From contig NZ_AMZB01000101.1 of the NCBI RefSeq assembly GCF_000313755.1, positions 41,430-105,429 of the forward strand: DNA of 64,000 bases. Direction: 5' to 3'. Position numbers and translations under genes: made by a program. This document shows, in pieces, positions 8,086 to 20,154 of this stretch; the first letter of the stretch is position 1; every line of letters begins with the position of its first letter. This stretch comes from Pseudomonas nitroreducens TX1 (GTDB lineage Bacteria > Pseudomonadota > Gammaproteobacteria > Pseudomonadales > Pseudomonadaceae). Under the pieces are notes generated by a model. That model ran no database searches and was not told the DNA's origin. It saw nothing but the letters and a program-made list of their open reading frames with translations.

Positions 8086-8110
8086 TAAAATCGCACGACC
8101 CGAACTTTTC

Positions 8111-8128
8111 AGTCAACATCTGTTCACT
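8111..8128. promoter_or_regulatory. DesT operator, central
   Basis: Palindrome AGTCAACATCTGTTCACT (reverse strand AGTGAACAGATGTTGACT) centrally placed between the divergent promoters. It shares AGTGAACAnATGTTnACT with the site at 8068-8085. Confidence 0.75.
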
Positions 8129-8206
8129 GTAATGATCAGGAACCTCCCCGGCGCCGGCTCGCATTTGCTAGAGTGCCTGCGCCTTCGCCTTGGATAGCAG
8201 TGCCTC

Positions 8207-8842
8207 ATGTCCACTCCCCGCGCCGAACAGAAACAACAGACCCGCCTGGCCCTGATGGATGCCGCGCGCAGCCTGATGGACAGCGGCCGCGGCTTCGGCA
8301 GCCTGAGCCTGCGGGAAGTGGCGAAGGCGGCAGGCATCGTGCCTGCCGGGTTCTACCGGCACTTCACCGACATGGACCAGCTCGGCCTCGCCCTGGTCGC
8401 CGACGTCGACGAGACCTTCCGCAAAACCCTGCGCGTGGTGCGCCACAACGAGTTCGAGCTGGGTGGCGTGATCGAGGCCTCGGTGCGCATCTTCCTTGAC
8501 GCGGTGACTGCCAACCGCACCCAGTTCCTTTTTCTCGCCCGCGAGCAATACGGCGGCTCGCACCCGATCCGCCAGGCCGTGGGCGAGCTGCGCCAGCGCA
8601 TCACCGACGACCTCGCCGCCGACCTTGTGCTGCTCAACAAGCTGCCGCACCTCACCGCCCAGGACATCGACGTGATCGCCGACCTGGTGGTGAAGACCGT
8701 GTTCGCCACCCTTCCCGAGCTGATCGACCCGCCGGCCGACAGCCTGCCAACGCACCTTTCACCCCAGGCCAAGATCACCCAGCAGCTGCGCTTCATCATG
8801 ATCGGCGCCAAGCACTGGACCGGCATCGGCTCGCGGCCCTGA
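8207..8842 (+). CDS. desT: TetR-family regulator DesT
   Basis: A 211-residue TetR repressor: N-terminal helix-turn-helix (about 28-55; SLREVAKAAGIVPAGFYRHF) and an all-helical ligand domain. DesT senses the ratio of unsaturated to saturated acyl-CoA and represses the desaturase operon. It is divergent from that operon across a region with two AGTGAAC...GTTnACT palindromes. ATG at 8207 opens MSTPRAEQKQQTR, a typical basic arm before the DNA-binding domain. Confidence 0.92.
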   Translation: MSTPRAEQKQQTRLALMDAARSLMDSGRGFGSLSLREVAKAAGIVPAGFYRHFTDMDQLGLALVADVDETFRKTLRVVRHNEFELGGVIEASVRIFLDAVTANRTQFLFLAREQYGGSHPIRQAVGELRQRITDDLAADLVLLNKLPHLTAQDIDVIADLVVKTVFATLPELIDPPADSLPTHLSPQAKITQQLRFIMIGAKHWTGIGSRP

Positions 8843-8870
8843 GCCAGCCCCTTCGCACCCTGCCCGACCT

Positions 8871-8960
8871 GTAGAAGCGAGCTTGCTCGCGAAACCTGTA
8901 GAAGCGAGCTTGCTCGCGAACAAATTCTGCAGTGAAGCGGTTCGCGAGCTTGCTCGCTGC
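8871..8960. repeat. REP-like element (three GCGAGCTTGCTCGC copies)
   Basis: Two direct copies of GTAGAAGCGAGCTTGCTCGC (8871-8890 and 8898-8917) and one inverted copy (about 8941-8958, TTCGCGAGCTTGCTCGCT). This is the common Pseudomonas REP palindrome; another pair occurs at 60210-60280. It lies between desT and ureE, a 295-bp gap with no gene. Confidence 0.8.
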
Positions 8961-9137
8961 TGGAAAGATCCGCACCGCCCCGCCTTGGTGCGCACCGTTT
9001 TCGTGCGCACCATCGTCGGGCGCGCACGCCATTCCTGATCGTTCGGACAAGCGCTCCAGCCCGCGCCAAGCCTGACGGCTACCCACGCTGGCAAGCCCCT
9101 TGCTGTAGCACCGCCATTGCTACTGCCGGACGCTGCC

Positions 9138-9638
9138 ATGCTGGTCATTCATCAACGAATCGAACCCCGCGAACACTGGGACGCCGAGTTGCGCCTGAAC
9201 TACGAGGCGCGCAGCAAGAGCCGCCTGCGCTGCTTCACCCTTACCGGTGAAGACGTCGGCCTGTTCCTCGAGCGCGGCCAGTCGCCGCTGGCCGACGGCG
9301 AGTGCCTGCTGGCCAACGATGGCCGCGTGGTACGCGTCTGCGCGGCGCCCGAGAAATTGCTGCACGTCACCTGCGCCAACGCCCGCGAGCTGAACCGCGC
9401 GGCCTATCACCTGGGCAACCGCCACGTCGCGCTGCAGGTCGGCGAGGGCTGGCTGCGCCTGCTCGACGACTACGTGCTCAAGGCCATGCTCGACCAGCTC
9501 GGTGCCACCGTGGAGGCCATCGAAGCCCCCTTCCAGCCCGAGCACGGGGCCTATGGCGGCGGACATCACCACTCGCACCATGGCGAGGAAGAGTTCAACT
9601 ACGCGCCGAAGCTGCACCAGTTCGGAGTGCGGTTGTGA
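9138..9638 (+). CDS. ureE: Urease accessory protein UreE
   Basis: 166 residues, the nickel metallochaperone that delivers Ni(II) for urease activation. The C-terminal tail is His-rich (GGGHHHSHHGEEE, about residues 141-153), as expected. The start MLVIHQRIEP at 9138 is preferred to an upstream ATG seven codons earlier because it matches the conserved UreE N-terminus. It is first in the ureE-ureF-ureG-hupE series. Confidence 0.93.
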   Translation: MLVIHQRIEPREHWDAELRLNYEARSKSRLRCFTLTGEDVGLFLERGQSPLADGECLLANDGRVVRVCAAPEKLLHVTCANARELNRAAYHLGNRHVALQVGEGWLRLLDDYVLKAMLDQLGATVEAIEAPFQPEHGAYGGGHHHSHHGEEEFNYAPKLHQFGVRL

Positions 9639-9660
9639 TGCTCCTGCGCGAGTGTCCTGC

Positions 9661-9679
9661 CCTCTCCCGGAGGGAGAGG
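9661..9679. repeat. Short CCTCTCCC palindrome
   Basis: CCTCTCCC-GGA-GGGAGAGG between ureE and ureF. It has the same palindromic core as the larger REPIN-like elements at 25493, 32581 and 35270. Confidence 0.6.
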
Positions 9680-9713
9680 AGGCAGATCGGCGCACCTGCA
9701 CAGGCCGTCGCCC

Positions 9714-10391
9714 ATGGCTGAATCTTCGAGCGCCTGGGCGCTGCTGCGCCTGGCCAGCCCGCAGTTGCCCATCGGCGGCTACAGCTACTCGCAAGGGCTG
9801 GAAAGCGCCATCGACCAGGGCCAGGTGAAGGACGCCGATGAAGCTCGCACCTGGCTCGCCGATCAACTGCATCTCAACCTCGCGCGCTTCGAAGGCCCGC
9901 TGCTGGCCGAATTGCTGCGCGCCGCGCAGAGCGCCGACTGGGACGCCCTGCGCGATGCCGCCGAGCGCCATCGCGCCAGCCGCGAAACCCGCGAGCTGGG
10001 GCTGGAGAACCGGCAGATGGGCTTCTCCCTCGGCCAGTTGCTCGAAGCCCTGCCCGAGCTGGACGAACCCGCTCGCCTGTGGCTCGCCGAGCAGGCCGAA
10101 CCCTCCTTCGCCGCCGCCTGGGCGCTGGCCGCCCGCGCCTGGGGGCTTTCCCCGGAACAGGCCCTCGGTGCCTGGCTGTGGAGCTGGCTGGAGAACCAGC
10201 TGGCGGTGCTGATGAAAACCCTGCCGCTGGGCCAGCTGGCCGCGCAGAAGCTCACCTCGCACTTGCTTCCCGAGCTCGACGCCGCCTGCCGGGCCGCGCT
10301 GGAAAACGATCCCCACGGCGGCGCGCCCTTCGGCCTGGCGCTGGCCAGCATGAACCACGAAACCCAATACAGCCGTCTGTTCCGCTCCTAG
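9714..10391 (+). CDS. ureF: Urease accessory protein UreF
   Basis: 225 residues, all-helical, with conserved UreF blocks [18 protein letters not shown] near the N-terminus and [13 protein letters not shown] at the C-terminus. UreF acts with UreD and UreG in the pre-activation complex that carbamylates and metallates urease, possibly gating the GTPase of UreG. It follows ureE after 75 bp that include a short palindrome; ureG follows after 10 bp. Confidence 0.95.
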   Translation: MAESSSAWALLRLASPQLPIGGYSYSQGLESAIDQGQVKDADEARTWLADQLHLNLARFEGPLLAELLRAAQSADWDALRDAAERHRASRETRELGLENRQMGFSLGQLLEALPELDEPARLWLAEQAEPSFAAAWALAARAWGLSPEQALGAWLWSWLENQLAVLMKTLPLGQLAAQKLTSHLLPELDAACRAALENDPHGGAPFGLALASMNHETQYSRLFRS

Positions 10392-10401
10392 GAGAACTGC
10401 C

Positions 10402-11016
<615 letters not shown>

Positions 11017-11042
11017 ACAGACCCACAGACCAAGGAATGACC

Positions 11043-11615
11043 ATGACCCTGCGTAAAGCCCTCTACAGCATCGCACTGTTCCTCACCCCGGCGGTGGCCT
11101 TCGCCCATCCCGGCCACGGCGACCATGGCCTGATCGCCGGCTTGGCACACCCCGTCACCGGTCTCGATCACTTGCTGGCGATGTTCGCCGTCGGCCTCTG
11201 GGCGGCGCAGCAGCGAGGCGCGGCGCGACTGGCGCTGCCGTGCACCTTCGTCGCGGCCATGCTGGTGGGCGGGCTGCTCGGCTTCGAGGGGCTGCAGGTG
11301 CCGTTCATGGAGACCGGCATTGCCGCTTCGGTACTGGCGCTGGGCCTGTGCGTGTCGCTGGCGGTGCGTCCGCCGCTGTTGCTGGCGATGGGCGCGACGG
11401 CGCTGTTCGCCCTCGCCCACGGGGTGGCGCACGGGCTGGAACTGCCGGACCTGAGCAGCCCGTGGCTGTATGCCGCCGGCTTCGTTGGTGCGACCGCCGC
11501 GCTGCATGCAGCGGGTTATGGTCTGGTTCGCGTGCTGCCGCAGGCCGCGGCGCCGCTGGTGCGTTTCGCTGGCCTGGCCTCGGCCGGCGCCGGGGCGTGG
11601 CTGCTGGCGGGCTGA
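11043..11615 (+). CDS. ureJ: HupE/UreJ nickel permease-like protein
   Basis: 190 residues. A signal-like first helix ending VAFA precedes HPGHGDHG; the HPVTGLDHLLAM motif is the HupE/UreJ hallmark (HP-x3-G-x-DH), and about six membrane helices follow. Family members import nickel. ATG 11043 is preferred to ATG 11037 because AAGGA at 11032-11036 is correctly spaced only for the later one. It is last in the urease accessory operon. An imperfect terminator follows. Confidence 0.9.
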   Translation: MTLRKALYSIALFLTPAVAFAHPGHGDHGLIAGLAHPVTGLDHLLAMFAVGLWAAQQRGAARLALPCTFVAAMLVGGLLGFEGLQVPFMETGIAASVLALGLCVSLAVRPPLLLAMGATALFALAHGVAHGLELPDLSSPWLYAAGFVGATAALHAAGYGLVRVLPQAAAPLVRFAGLASAGAGAWLLAG

Positions 11616-11628
11616 GCCGCCGCCATCG

Positions 11629-11656
11629 GGCTGGCGAGGCAACCCGCTCGCCAGCC
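11629..11656. terminator. Hairpin between hupE/ureJ and opdK
   Basis: GGCTGGCGAG / CTCGCCAGCC stem with an 8-base loop, between two convergent genes. There is no T-run, so termination may be weak. Confidence 0.5.
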
Positions 11657-11674
11657 ACACCCCCCTGCGTGCCG

Positions 11675-12931
11675 TCAGAGTGAAATCGGGTAGTTGAAGA
11701 TCAACCGGGTCTGATCGAAATCGCTGTTGAAGCTGCGTCGGTTGCTGGCGTGGTTGACCCTCACATTGAGCTTCTTCAGCACCCCGCTCTGCACCGTGTA
11801 GCCCAGCTCCACGTCGCGCTCCCATTCCTTGCCGCCGCTGCCCGCCTTGGTGGTGGCATTGTCGCCCTTGCCGTAGCGCACCATGCTCACCAGGCCCGGC
11901 ACGCCCACGGCGACGAAGTCATAGTCATAGCGCACCTGCCAGGAGCGCTCGTCCTCGTTGGTGAAGTTGCCGTTGAACATGTCATTGCCCATCGTCCGTC
12001 CGCTACTGCCATAGACCGACTGCCACATGCCGGTGCCACCGACCTTCTGCAGGCCAAGGTACACCGTGTGCCCGCCACGATTGGCCGAGAGCAGCGCGTA
12101 GGCAGTGTGGCTGTCGATGTCACCGGCCAGGGCGCGGCCATCGTCGCGGTCGAAGAACAGGCCGAGGTTGGCGCCCAGCACCCAGTCGCCCACCGGCTGC
12201 TTGTGCAGCAGGTTGAAGTAGCGCTGGGTGTAGATGTCCTCCAACTGCGCATACCAGGCGCCGACCAGGGTGCGCTGGTCGTTGAAGCGGTACTCCGCGC
12301 CGGCATAGTTGAAGGCGTCGGACTTCGCCGTCGGCGCCGACCACGAGGACAGGTCCTGCAGGTCTGCCGAGTTGCGCAGGCTGACCTGGTCGTAGCGCCC
12401 GCCGTACAGGCTCATGCCTTCCCACTCTCGCGACACCAGCGCGGCGCCACGGAAGGTCTGCGGCAACAGGCGACCGTCGTCATAGCGCAGAACCGGGATA
12501 TCCGGGAGCATCTCGCCGATCTTCAACTCGCTGGCCGACAGCCGCAGCTTCGCCGCCACCGCCACGCGGCCGTACTCGTCCGCGGCCTTGCCGTCGTCAT
12601 GTACCGGCAGCAATTCGGAACCGCTCTGGTCGCGACTGCTGTTCAGCTTCACGCCGTACAGGCCCAGGGCATCGACGCCGAAACCCAGCGTGCCACGGGT
12701 ATAGCCGGAGGTGAACTTGAGAATGAAGCCCTGTGCCCACTCGTTGACCAGGCTCTTGCCGGCGTTGTGGTCGCGGAAGTCGCGGTTGAAGGCATAGTTG
12801 CGCAGCACCAGGTCGGTGCGCGCGTCCTCGAAGAAACCACCCTCCTCGGCGGCCTGGGCGTAGCTGCAGGCCAGGAGCGGCAGGGTCGCGCAGGCGAGGG
12901 ACGGCAATACGCGGGTATGACGGCTGATCAT
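11675..12931 (-). CDS. opdK: OprD-family porin, OpdK-type
   Basis: A 418-residue outer-membrane porin with a signal peptide (cleavage near AQA at residues 26-28) and the OprD start GGFFEDARTDLVLRNYAFNRDF. The body shows alternating beta-strands and many aromatic belts. In P. aeruginosa OpdK mediates vanillate/benzoate-type carboxylate uptake, which fits its place beside benzoylformate and vanillate genes. The exact substrate is inferred from position. It is separate from the aldehyde dehydrogenase by 96 bp and could be co-transcribed. Confidence 0.85.
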   Translation of the reverse strand: MISRHTRVLPSLACATLPLLACSYAQAAEEGGFFEDARTDLVLRNYAFNRDFRDHNAGKSLVNEWAQGFILKFTSGYTRGTLGFGVDALGLYGVKLNSSRDQSGSELLPVHDDGKAADEYGRVAVAAKLRLSASELKIGEMLPDIPVLRYDDGRLLPQTFRGAALVSREWEGMSLYGGRYDQVSLRNSADLQDLSSWSAPTAKSDAFNYAGAEYRFNDQRTLVGAWYAQLEDIYTQRYFNLLHKQPVGDWVLGANLGLFFDRDDGRALAGDIDSHTAYALLSANRGGHTVYLGLQKVGGTGMWQSVYGSSGRTMGNDMFNGNFTNEDERSWQVRYDYDFVAVGVPGLVSMVRYGKGDNATTKAGSGGKEWERDVELGYTVQSGVLKKLNVRVNHASNRRSFNSDFDQTRLIFNYPISL

Positions 12932-13027
12932 TGTTATTGTTCTCCGTTTTTTCAGGGATGCAGCGACCCGGGACGCGTCCGCGTGGACACGCCCAGAGCT
13001 GAATTCGCAGCGTTGCCGGTCAGGCGA

Positions 13028-14497
13028 TCAGAAGGGGTAGTGGCGTGCCTCCCGCTGCACGCTCACCCAGTGGTCGCGGGTGAACTCGTCGATCGCCCAG
13101 TCGCCGTTGAAGCGGCCCAGGCCGGAGTTCTTCTCGCCACCGAAGGGCGCGTTGGCCTCGTCGTTGACCGGGATGTCGTTCACATGGGTCATGCCGGCGT
13201 GGATGCGGCGGGCAAAGCGCACGCCACGGTCGAGGTCGCGGGTGAACACGGCGCTGGCCAGGCCGTACTCGCTGGCGTTGGCCAGCTCCAGCGCGTGCTC
13301 CTCGTCGCGGGCGCGCAGCAGACCGACCAGCGGGCCGAAAATTTCATCGCGGGCGATCTCCATGTCCGGGCCGACCTCGCCATACACGTGCGGCGCCAGC
13401 AACTGGCCCTGCACGCCACCTTCATACAGCGGCCGGGCACCCTCGCGGCGTGCCAGGGCCACCTTCTCCAGCAATCCTTCGAGCTGGCGCGCATTGATGA
13501 TCGGGCCAACCGCCGTCTCCGCCAGTTGCGGGTCGCCGACCTTCACCTGCTTCACCCGCTCGACAAAGCGCTCGGCGAAAGCGTCGTACAACGCATCGAC
13601 GACGATGATGCGGTTGATCGCCATGCAGATCTGGCCCTGGTGCAGGAACTTGCCGAACACCGCGGCATTCACCGCCTGTTCGAGGTCGGCGTCTTCCAGC
13701 ACCACGAACGGACTGTTGCCGCCCAGCTCCAGGGCCACATGCTTGAGGTGCGCGCCGCCGCTGGCGATACGCCCGATATTGCGCCCCACCGGGGTCGACC
13801 CGGTGAACGTCACCAGCCCCGGCACCGGATGTTCGACGAACGCATCGCCAATCTCGCTGCCCGCGCCCACCACCACGCTGAGCACGCCGGCCGGCAGCCC
13901 GGCTTCCTCGAAAACCTTCGCCAGCAGCAGGCCGCCGCATACCGGGGTGTCGCTGGCCGGTTTGACCACCACCGCGTTGCCCAGCGCCAGGGCCGGTGCC
14001 AGCGAGCGCTGGGTCAGGTGCAGGGGGAAGTTCCACGGACTGATGACGCCTACTACCCCGATGGCGCTGCGGTACACGCGGCTTTCCTTGCCGGGGATGC
14101 TGGAGTCGACGATGCGCCCGTGCACGCGGCTGGGGAACGATGCCGCTTCCAGCGTGATGGCGCGCGCCGCGCCCCACTCCAGCGTGGCCTTCAGGCGGGT
14201 GCTGCCGGACTCACGGATGATCCAGCCGATGATCTCCTCGCGGCGCTCGTCGAACACCGCCACCGCGCGGTGCAACAGCGCGGCACGCTCCACCGGCGGC
14301 AGCGCGGCCCAGGCCGGCTGCACCTGGGCGGCCTTGCGGTAGGCGGCATCGAGATCGTCGCGGCTGGCCTGGGGAATCTCCACCAGCAGGCTGCCGTCAT
14401 AGGGGTTGCAGTCGCGCAGCGATTTGCCGGTGCTGCCGGTACGCCATTCGCCGGCCAGGGGTTGCAGGTGGAAATCGGTGTAGATCGAAGCGGTCAT
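13028..14497 (-). CDS. Aromatic aldehyde dehydrogenase (benzaldehyde/vanillin type)
   Basis: A 489-residue NAD(P)-dependent aldehyde dehydrogenase. The general-base Glu is in [13 protein letters not shown] and the nucleophile in [19 protein letters not shown] and [12 protein letters not shown] are also conserved. The start at ATG 14497 is chosen because AAAGGAGA at 14504-14511 is properly spaced for it and abuts ATG 14503. It is next to mdlC, whose product is benzaldehyde, so benzaldehyde oxidation to benzoate is the likely job; a vanillin dehydrogenase role is also possible because vanAB is near. I cannot separate these two. Confidence 0.85.
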   Translation of the reverse strand: MTASIYTDFHLQPLAGEWRTGSTGKSLRDCNPYDGSLLVEIPQASRDDLDAAYRKAAQVQPAWAALPPVERAALLHRAVAVFDERREEIIGWIIRESGSTRLKATLEWGAARAITLEAASFPSRVHGRIVDSSIPGKESRVYRSAIGVVGVISPWNFPLHLTQRSLAPALALGNAVVVKPASDTPVCGGLLLAKVFEEAGLPAGVLSVVVGAGSEIGDAFVEHPVPGLVTFTGSTPVGRNIGRIASGGAHLKHVALELGGNSPFVVLEDADLEQAVNAAVFGKFLHQGQICMAINRIIVVDALYDAFAERFVERVKQVKVGDPQLAETAVGPIINARQLEGLLEKVALARREGARPLYEGGVQGQLLAPHVYGEVGPDMEIARDEIFGPLVGLLRARDEEHALELANASEYGLASAVFTRDLDRGVRFARRIHAGMTHVNDIPVNDEANAPFGGEKNSGLGRFNGDWAIDEFTRDHWVSVQREARHYPF

Positions 14498-14510
14498 GGA
14501 CATTCTCCTT

Positions 14511-15848
14511 TCAAACGGATTTTTCGCGGGCGACAAAGGCACCGACGGACTCGCGCGGTCGCACGCGGATGAAACCGATGGCCAGCGCCCCGACTACGCC
14601 GGGCAGGGCAAAGGCGAGGAAGTTCTCCTGGAACGGCAGCTCCAGGGCGAGCAGGCTGCCGCCGAGCATGGGGCCGGCGATGGCGCCGAGCCGGCCGATG
14701 CCGGCGGCCCAGCCGACGCCGGTGGAGCGCACGTGGGTCGGGTAGAACTGCGCGGCGTAGGCATGGATCACTGCCAGGGTGCCAATGGTGGTGGCGCCGG
14801 CGATCACCAGCAGTGTGTTGAGCAGCCACGGGCCGGGATTGATACCCAGCGCCGCCAGCGAAGCCGCGGCCAGGGCGAAGAACAGCACCAGCGTGCGCTG
14901 GGTGCCCAGGCGGTCGGCGAGCCAGCCGCCGAACAGCGCGCCGAGGGTGGCGCCGACGTTCAGGGTGACCAGGAACACCAGGCTGGAGGTGAGCGGATAG
15001 CCGCCGTTGGCCATCAACTTCGGCAGCCAGGTGTTGAGGCCATAGCTCATCAGCATGCACATGGCGAAGCCGATCCACAGCAGCAAGGTGCCCAGCGCCT
15101 GTCCGGCACCGAACAGTTGCGGCAGGCGCGCCCTTTCAGCGTCGGCATCCGGGCTTGCGAGCACCAGCTCGGTGCCGGGACGGTAGGCCGGGTCGACCCT
15201 CGCCAGCAGTACGTCGAGTTCAGCGCGGCGGCCCTTCAGTTCGAGGAAGGCTGCCGACTCCGGCAGGTAGCGCAGCATCAGCGGCACGGCAAGCACCGGC
15301 AGCACCGCCACATAGAACACCGACTGCCAGCCCCACTGCGGGATCAGCGCGATACCGACCAGCGCCGACAGCACGGCGCCCACCGAGTAGAAGCTGGACA
15401 TCACCGTGATCAGCGTGGCGCGGCGCCCAGCCGGGGCGAACTCGCTGATCAGGTTGACCGCACTGGGCACCAGCGCACCCAGCGCCAGGCCGGTGATGAA
15501 ACGGCAGACGCCCAGTTCCAGCGGCGTACGCGCATGACCGGTAAGGAACGCGGCGAGACTCGCCAGCAGGGTCATGAGGATCACCAGACGGCGCCGGCCG
15601 AAGCGGTCGGCCAGCGGCGCCAGCAGGGTCCCGCCGAAGAGCATGCCGAACAGCGCGCAACTGCCCAGCGTGCCGGCCTGTACCGGGCTGAGCTGCCACT
15701 CGTGCATCAGACGGGGCACGACCGAGCCGTACACCACCATGTCGTAGCCGTCGAACAGCATGATGAAGCAGCCCCAGGCGAGGATCAGCCAGTGGGTGCG
15801 GTTGAACCGGGCGGAATCGATCACCGCCGCGACAGTCGTCTTGTGCAT
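14511..15848 (-). CDS. AAHS-family aromatic acid:H+ symporter
   Basis: A 445-residue MFS protein with 12 helices and the AAHS signature in helix 1 ([16 protein letters not shown]), as in BenK/PcaK. ATG 15848 is preferred to the in-frame GTG six bases upstream because AAGAGG is correctly spaced for it. It lies between mdlC and the aldehyde dehydrogenase genes in the same direction, suggesting import of benzoylformate or a related aromatic acid. It is one of two AAHS carriers in the window. Confidence 0.88.
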   Translation of the reverse strand: MHKTTVAAVIDSARFNRTHWLILAWGCFIMLFDGYDMVVYGSVVPRLMHEWQLSPVQAGTLGSCALFGMLFGGTLLAPLADRFGRRRLVILMTLLASLAAFLTGHARTPLELGVCRFITGLALGALVPSAVNLISEFAPAGRRATLITVMSSFYSVGAVLSALVGIALIPQWGWQSVFYVAVLPVLAVPLMLRYLPESAAFLELKGRRAELDVLLARVDPAYRPGTELVLASPDADAERARLPQLFGAGQALGTLLLWIGFAMCMLMSYGLNTWLPKLMANGGYPLTSSLVFLVTLNVGATLGALFGGWLADRLGTQRTLVLFFALAAASLAALGINPGPWLLNTLLVIAGATTIGTLAVIHAYAAQFYPTHVRSTGVGWAAGIGRLGAIAGPMLGGSLLALELPFQENFLAFALPGVVGALAIGFIRVRPRESVGAFVAREKSV

Positions 15849-15907
15849 AGCCACCTCTTGTTATTTTTGTCGGTCATGAAAAGCGCCCCAGGCAGGGCGC
15901 GCACGCC

Positions 15908-17503
<1,596 letters not shown>

Positions 17504-17559
17504 TCAGGCTCGTTCTTAGGGTTTGCGCTACTCTCGCAGCGGCCTGATAATCGATCAAA

Positions 17560-17578
17560 TCGATAGTCTTTCTATCGA
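17560..17578. promoter_or_regulatory. Candidate LysR operator
   Basis: Inverted repeat TCGATAG-N5-CTATCGA in the divergent mdlC/LysR intergenic region (17495-17604). It has the T-N11-A form expected for LysR-family sites. Confidence 0.55.
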
Positions 17579-17604
17579 ACATAAAAACCATCTATGTGGA
17601 TATC

Positions 17605-18501
17605 ATGGCCCAGACCGACCTCAACCTGATCCGCACCTTCGTCACGCTCTACGAGGCCGGCAGCGTGACCGTCGCCGCCGAACGCCTGTTCGTCACCCAA
17701 CCCTCGGTGAGCTACGCCCTGGCCCGCTTGCGCGAGCTGTTCGACGACCCGCTGTTCAGCCGCAGCCGCGACGGTATCCAGCCGACCTTCGTCGCCGAGC
17801 AGTTGTACGGCACCCTGCGCGAAGCGCTGACGCGCATCGAAGGCGCCGTGCAGAGCACCCGCCAGTTCGACCCGGCAAGCACCGGACGACGCTTTCGCAT
17901 CGCCCTCTCCGATCTTGGCGAGCTGGGCTTTCTGCCGCTGATCCTGGCGCGGCTGAATCGCGAGGCGCCGCTGGCCGAGGTGGAAGTGCTGGCGTTGCAG
18001 GTGGATCAAGTCGGCGACTGGCTGGCCAGCGGCAAGGTCGACACCGCCATCTGCCGCCAGGCGGTGCCCGGCAGCCGCAGCCAGGTACTGATCGAGGAAC
18101 GCTATGTCTGCCTGCTCAGCGCCGATCACCCGCGCATCGCCGACCACCTGGACCTCGCCAGCTATCTGGGCGAGCGTCACGTGGTGGTGACCCGCACCTC
18201 CGGCCACGGGATCGCCGAGGATGTGCTCCAGGCGATGAAGCTGGAGCGCCGCATCGCCCTGCGCGTGCCGCACTTCTCGGTACTGCCGAAGATCATTCCC
18301 GGCACCGACCTGCTGACCATCCTGCCGGCGCAGATCGCCCGCATGTTCGTCGCCGAGGGCGGGCTGAAGATGCTCGAACTGCCCTTTGCCGTACCGGCGT
18401 TCGAGGTATCCCTGCACTGGCGCGCGAGCAGCGAGCACTCGGCGGCGCTGGACTGGTTCCGCACCACCATCGCCGAGGCGATCATCGACGGTCAGCATTG
18501 A
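17605..18501 (+). CDS. LysR-family regulator of mdl-type genes
   Basis: 298 residues from ATG 17605; an in-frame GTG three codons upstream is an alternative. The N-terminal winged helix (LIRTFVTLYEAGSVTVAAERLFVTQPSVSYALARLR, about 8-43, described by its first and last words) is followed by a LysR substrate domain. It is divergent from mdlC with an inverted repeat between, so it probably activates benzoylformate/benzaldehyde catabolism. Its inducer is unknown. It corresponds in position to PAO1 PA4902. Confidence 0.88.
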   Translation: MAQTDLNLIRTFVTLYEAGSVTVAAERLFVTQPSVSYALARLRELFDDPLFSRSRDGIQPTFVAEQLYGTLREALTRIEGAVQSTRQFDPASTGRRFRIALSDLGELGFLPLILARLNREAPLAEVEVLALQVDQVGDWLASGKVDTAICRQAVPGSRSQVLIEERYVCLLSADHPRIADHLDLASYLGERHVVVTRTSGHGIAEDVLQAMKLERRIALRVPHFSVLPKIIPGTDLLTILPAQIARMFVAEGGLKMLELPFAVPAFEVSLHWRASSEHSAALDWFRTTIAEAIIDGQH

Positions 18502-18508
18502 CTCGCCC

Positions 18509-19834
18509 TCAGTGCGCAGCCAGCGGCGCGCTGGGCCGGGCCGCGGGGCGCAGCCCCAGGAGTACCCCGGCAGCCAGCACGAAGACCACGGCGAACACCC
18601 CGTAGAGGTGCAGCGGCTGCCAGCCATCGTCGAGCAGGAGGCCTGCGACTGTCGGCGAGAGAATCGCCCCCAGACGGCCGACACCGATCGCCCAGCCCAC
18701 TCCGGTGGCCCGCACGCCAGCCGGGTAGACCAGTGGCGACAGCGCATAGAGCCCGGCGATGCAGCCATTGGCGAACAGGCCGATGAGCAGGCCCAGGCCG
18801 AGCGCGGCCGCCAGCGAAGTGGCGGAGGCGAGGAACAGCACCAGCAGCGCGGCGGTGACCAGCATGAAGCCCTGCAGCACCCGCGCCAGCGGCAGCCGTG
18901 CCGAGAGCGCGCCGACCAGCGCCGCGCCGAATATCCCGCCGATGCTCAACAGCACCCCGCCGGTGATGCCCTGCTGCGCCGTCAGGCCGGCGGCTACCAG
19001 CAGCTTCGGCGTCCAGCTCATGATGAAGTAGAAGCCGAACATGGCGAGGAAGAACAGCAGCCAGATCAGCAGGGTCGGACGGCGCAGCTCGGGGGCCAGC
19101 AATTGCAGCATGGCCACGCCGCCCGGCTCGCGGACACGGGCTTCGGGCAGCGAGTCCAGGCTCGCCAGGCCCAGCCGTCCGGCCAGGACGTTGACCCGCG
19201 CCAGGGCATTGGCTGGGCGGCGTGCCAGCAGGAAGTCGAGGGATTCGGGCAGGCCCGCCAGCACCAGCGGTATGGCCGCCAGGGAAATCAGGCCGCCGGC
19301 GAGGAACACCGAGCGCCAGCCCCAGTGGCCGATCAGCCACACGGCCAGCAACCCGCCGAAGGTGGCGCCCAGGGCGTAGCCGGTGGATTGCAGGCTCACC
19401 GCAAGGGGCCGCCAACGCTTGTTGGCGTATTCGGCGGCGATCACGTTGCTGCTGGCGAGGATGCCGCCGATGCCCAGACCGGTAAGGCCGCGCAGTATCG
19501 CCAGTTGCGCCGGCGTCTGACTCAAGGCCGATAGCAGCATCCCGACACCGCACAGCAGCAGGCAGAAGAGAATCAGCGGGCGACGGCCGAACTGGTCGGC
19601 GCGCGGGGCGATGAACAGCGATCCGGCCGCCATGCCGAACAGCCCGGCGCTGAGCAGCAGCCCGACCCGGGCACCGTTGAGGCCCCACTCGGCGGAGACC
19701 GATGCGGCGGTGAAGGCCATCACCAGCACATCGAAGCCATCGATCATGTTGAGCACGATGCAGATGCCAATGGCCGTCCACTGGAAGCGGTTCATTGGCC
19801 CCTGCTCCAGGGCGCTGCGCAGATCGCGATTCAT
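18509..19834 (-). CDS. vanK: AAHS transporter VanK
   Basis: A 441-residue 12-helix MFS protein with the helix-1 signature IDGFDVLVMAFTA of aromatic acid:H+ symporters. It sits divergent from vanA across a region carrying two VanR operators, as in other VanK loci, so vanillate (or a related aromatic) uptake is inferred. ATG 19834 has an AGAGGT ribosome site. It ends 7 bases after the stop of the convergent LysR gene. Confidence 0.85.
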   Translation of the reverse strand: MNRDLRSALEQGPMNRFQWTAIGICIVLNMIDGFDVLVMAFTAASVSAEWGLNGARVGLLLSAGLFGMAAGSLFIAPRADQFGRRPLILFCLLLCGVGMLLSALSQTPAQLAILRGLTGLGIGGILASSNVIAAEYANKRWRPLAVSLQSTGYALGATFGGLLAVWLIGHWGWRSVFLAGGLISLAAIPLVLAGLPESLDFLLARRPANALARVNVLAGRLGLASLDSLPEARVREPGGVAMLQLLAPELRRPTLLIWLLFFLAMFGFYFIMSWTPKLLVAAGLTAQQGITGGVLLSIGGIFGAALVGALSARLPLARVLQGFMLVTAALLVLFLASATSLAAALGLGLLIGLFANGCIAGLYALSPLVYPAGVRATGVGWAIGVGRLGAILSPTVAGLLLDDGWQPLHLYGVFAVVFVLAAGVLLGLRPAARPSAPLAAH

Positions 19835-19972
19835 GGGCGCACCTCTGCACGAGGGGCACGACGGAAGGCATTACGCGGGCTAGGCAAGGCCGGCATGGCA
19901 GATTCCTCTTTTTCTTGTTGTGGAGGCTTGATGGCGCACACCCTGGCAGCAGTGGATCCCGAAAACAAGCCA

Positions 19973-19984
19973 ATTGGATCCCAT
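19973..19984. promoter_or_regulatory. VanR operator, vanK side
   Basis: ATTGGATCCCAT, one mismatch from the palindrome ATTGGATCCAAT, the published VanR operator of Caulobacter. It lies 139 bp before vanK. Confidence 0.7.
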
Positions 19985-20126
19985 GCCGCCCATGACTCAC
20001 CACTCCCTGCGCCTTGCACCGGGCCGCGCCCGAGCCACACACCGTCTGTATCGGCACTTACAGGCTATCAGCGAATTCGTGCGATCATCGAACTGCTTAT
20101 TTTTCGAGCGAATGGACCTCTCCGGG

Positions 20127-20132
20127 TTGACA
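20127..20132 (+). promoter_or_regulatory. vanA -35 box
   Basis: TTGACA, 66 bp before the vanA ATG. A -10 would fall at about 20150-20155, directly against the VanR operator; its sequence is a weak match. Confidence 0.5.
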
Positions 20133-20154
20133 GCACTTCGCCTCAAAGCGAACC

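Noticed and set aside
11750..14572. 940-residue plus-strand open frame
   Set aside because: It is antisense to the porin and aldehyde dehydrogenase genes, both with clear motifs; long shadows are normal in GC-rich DNA.
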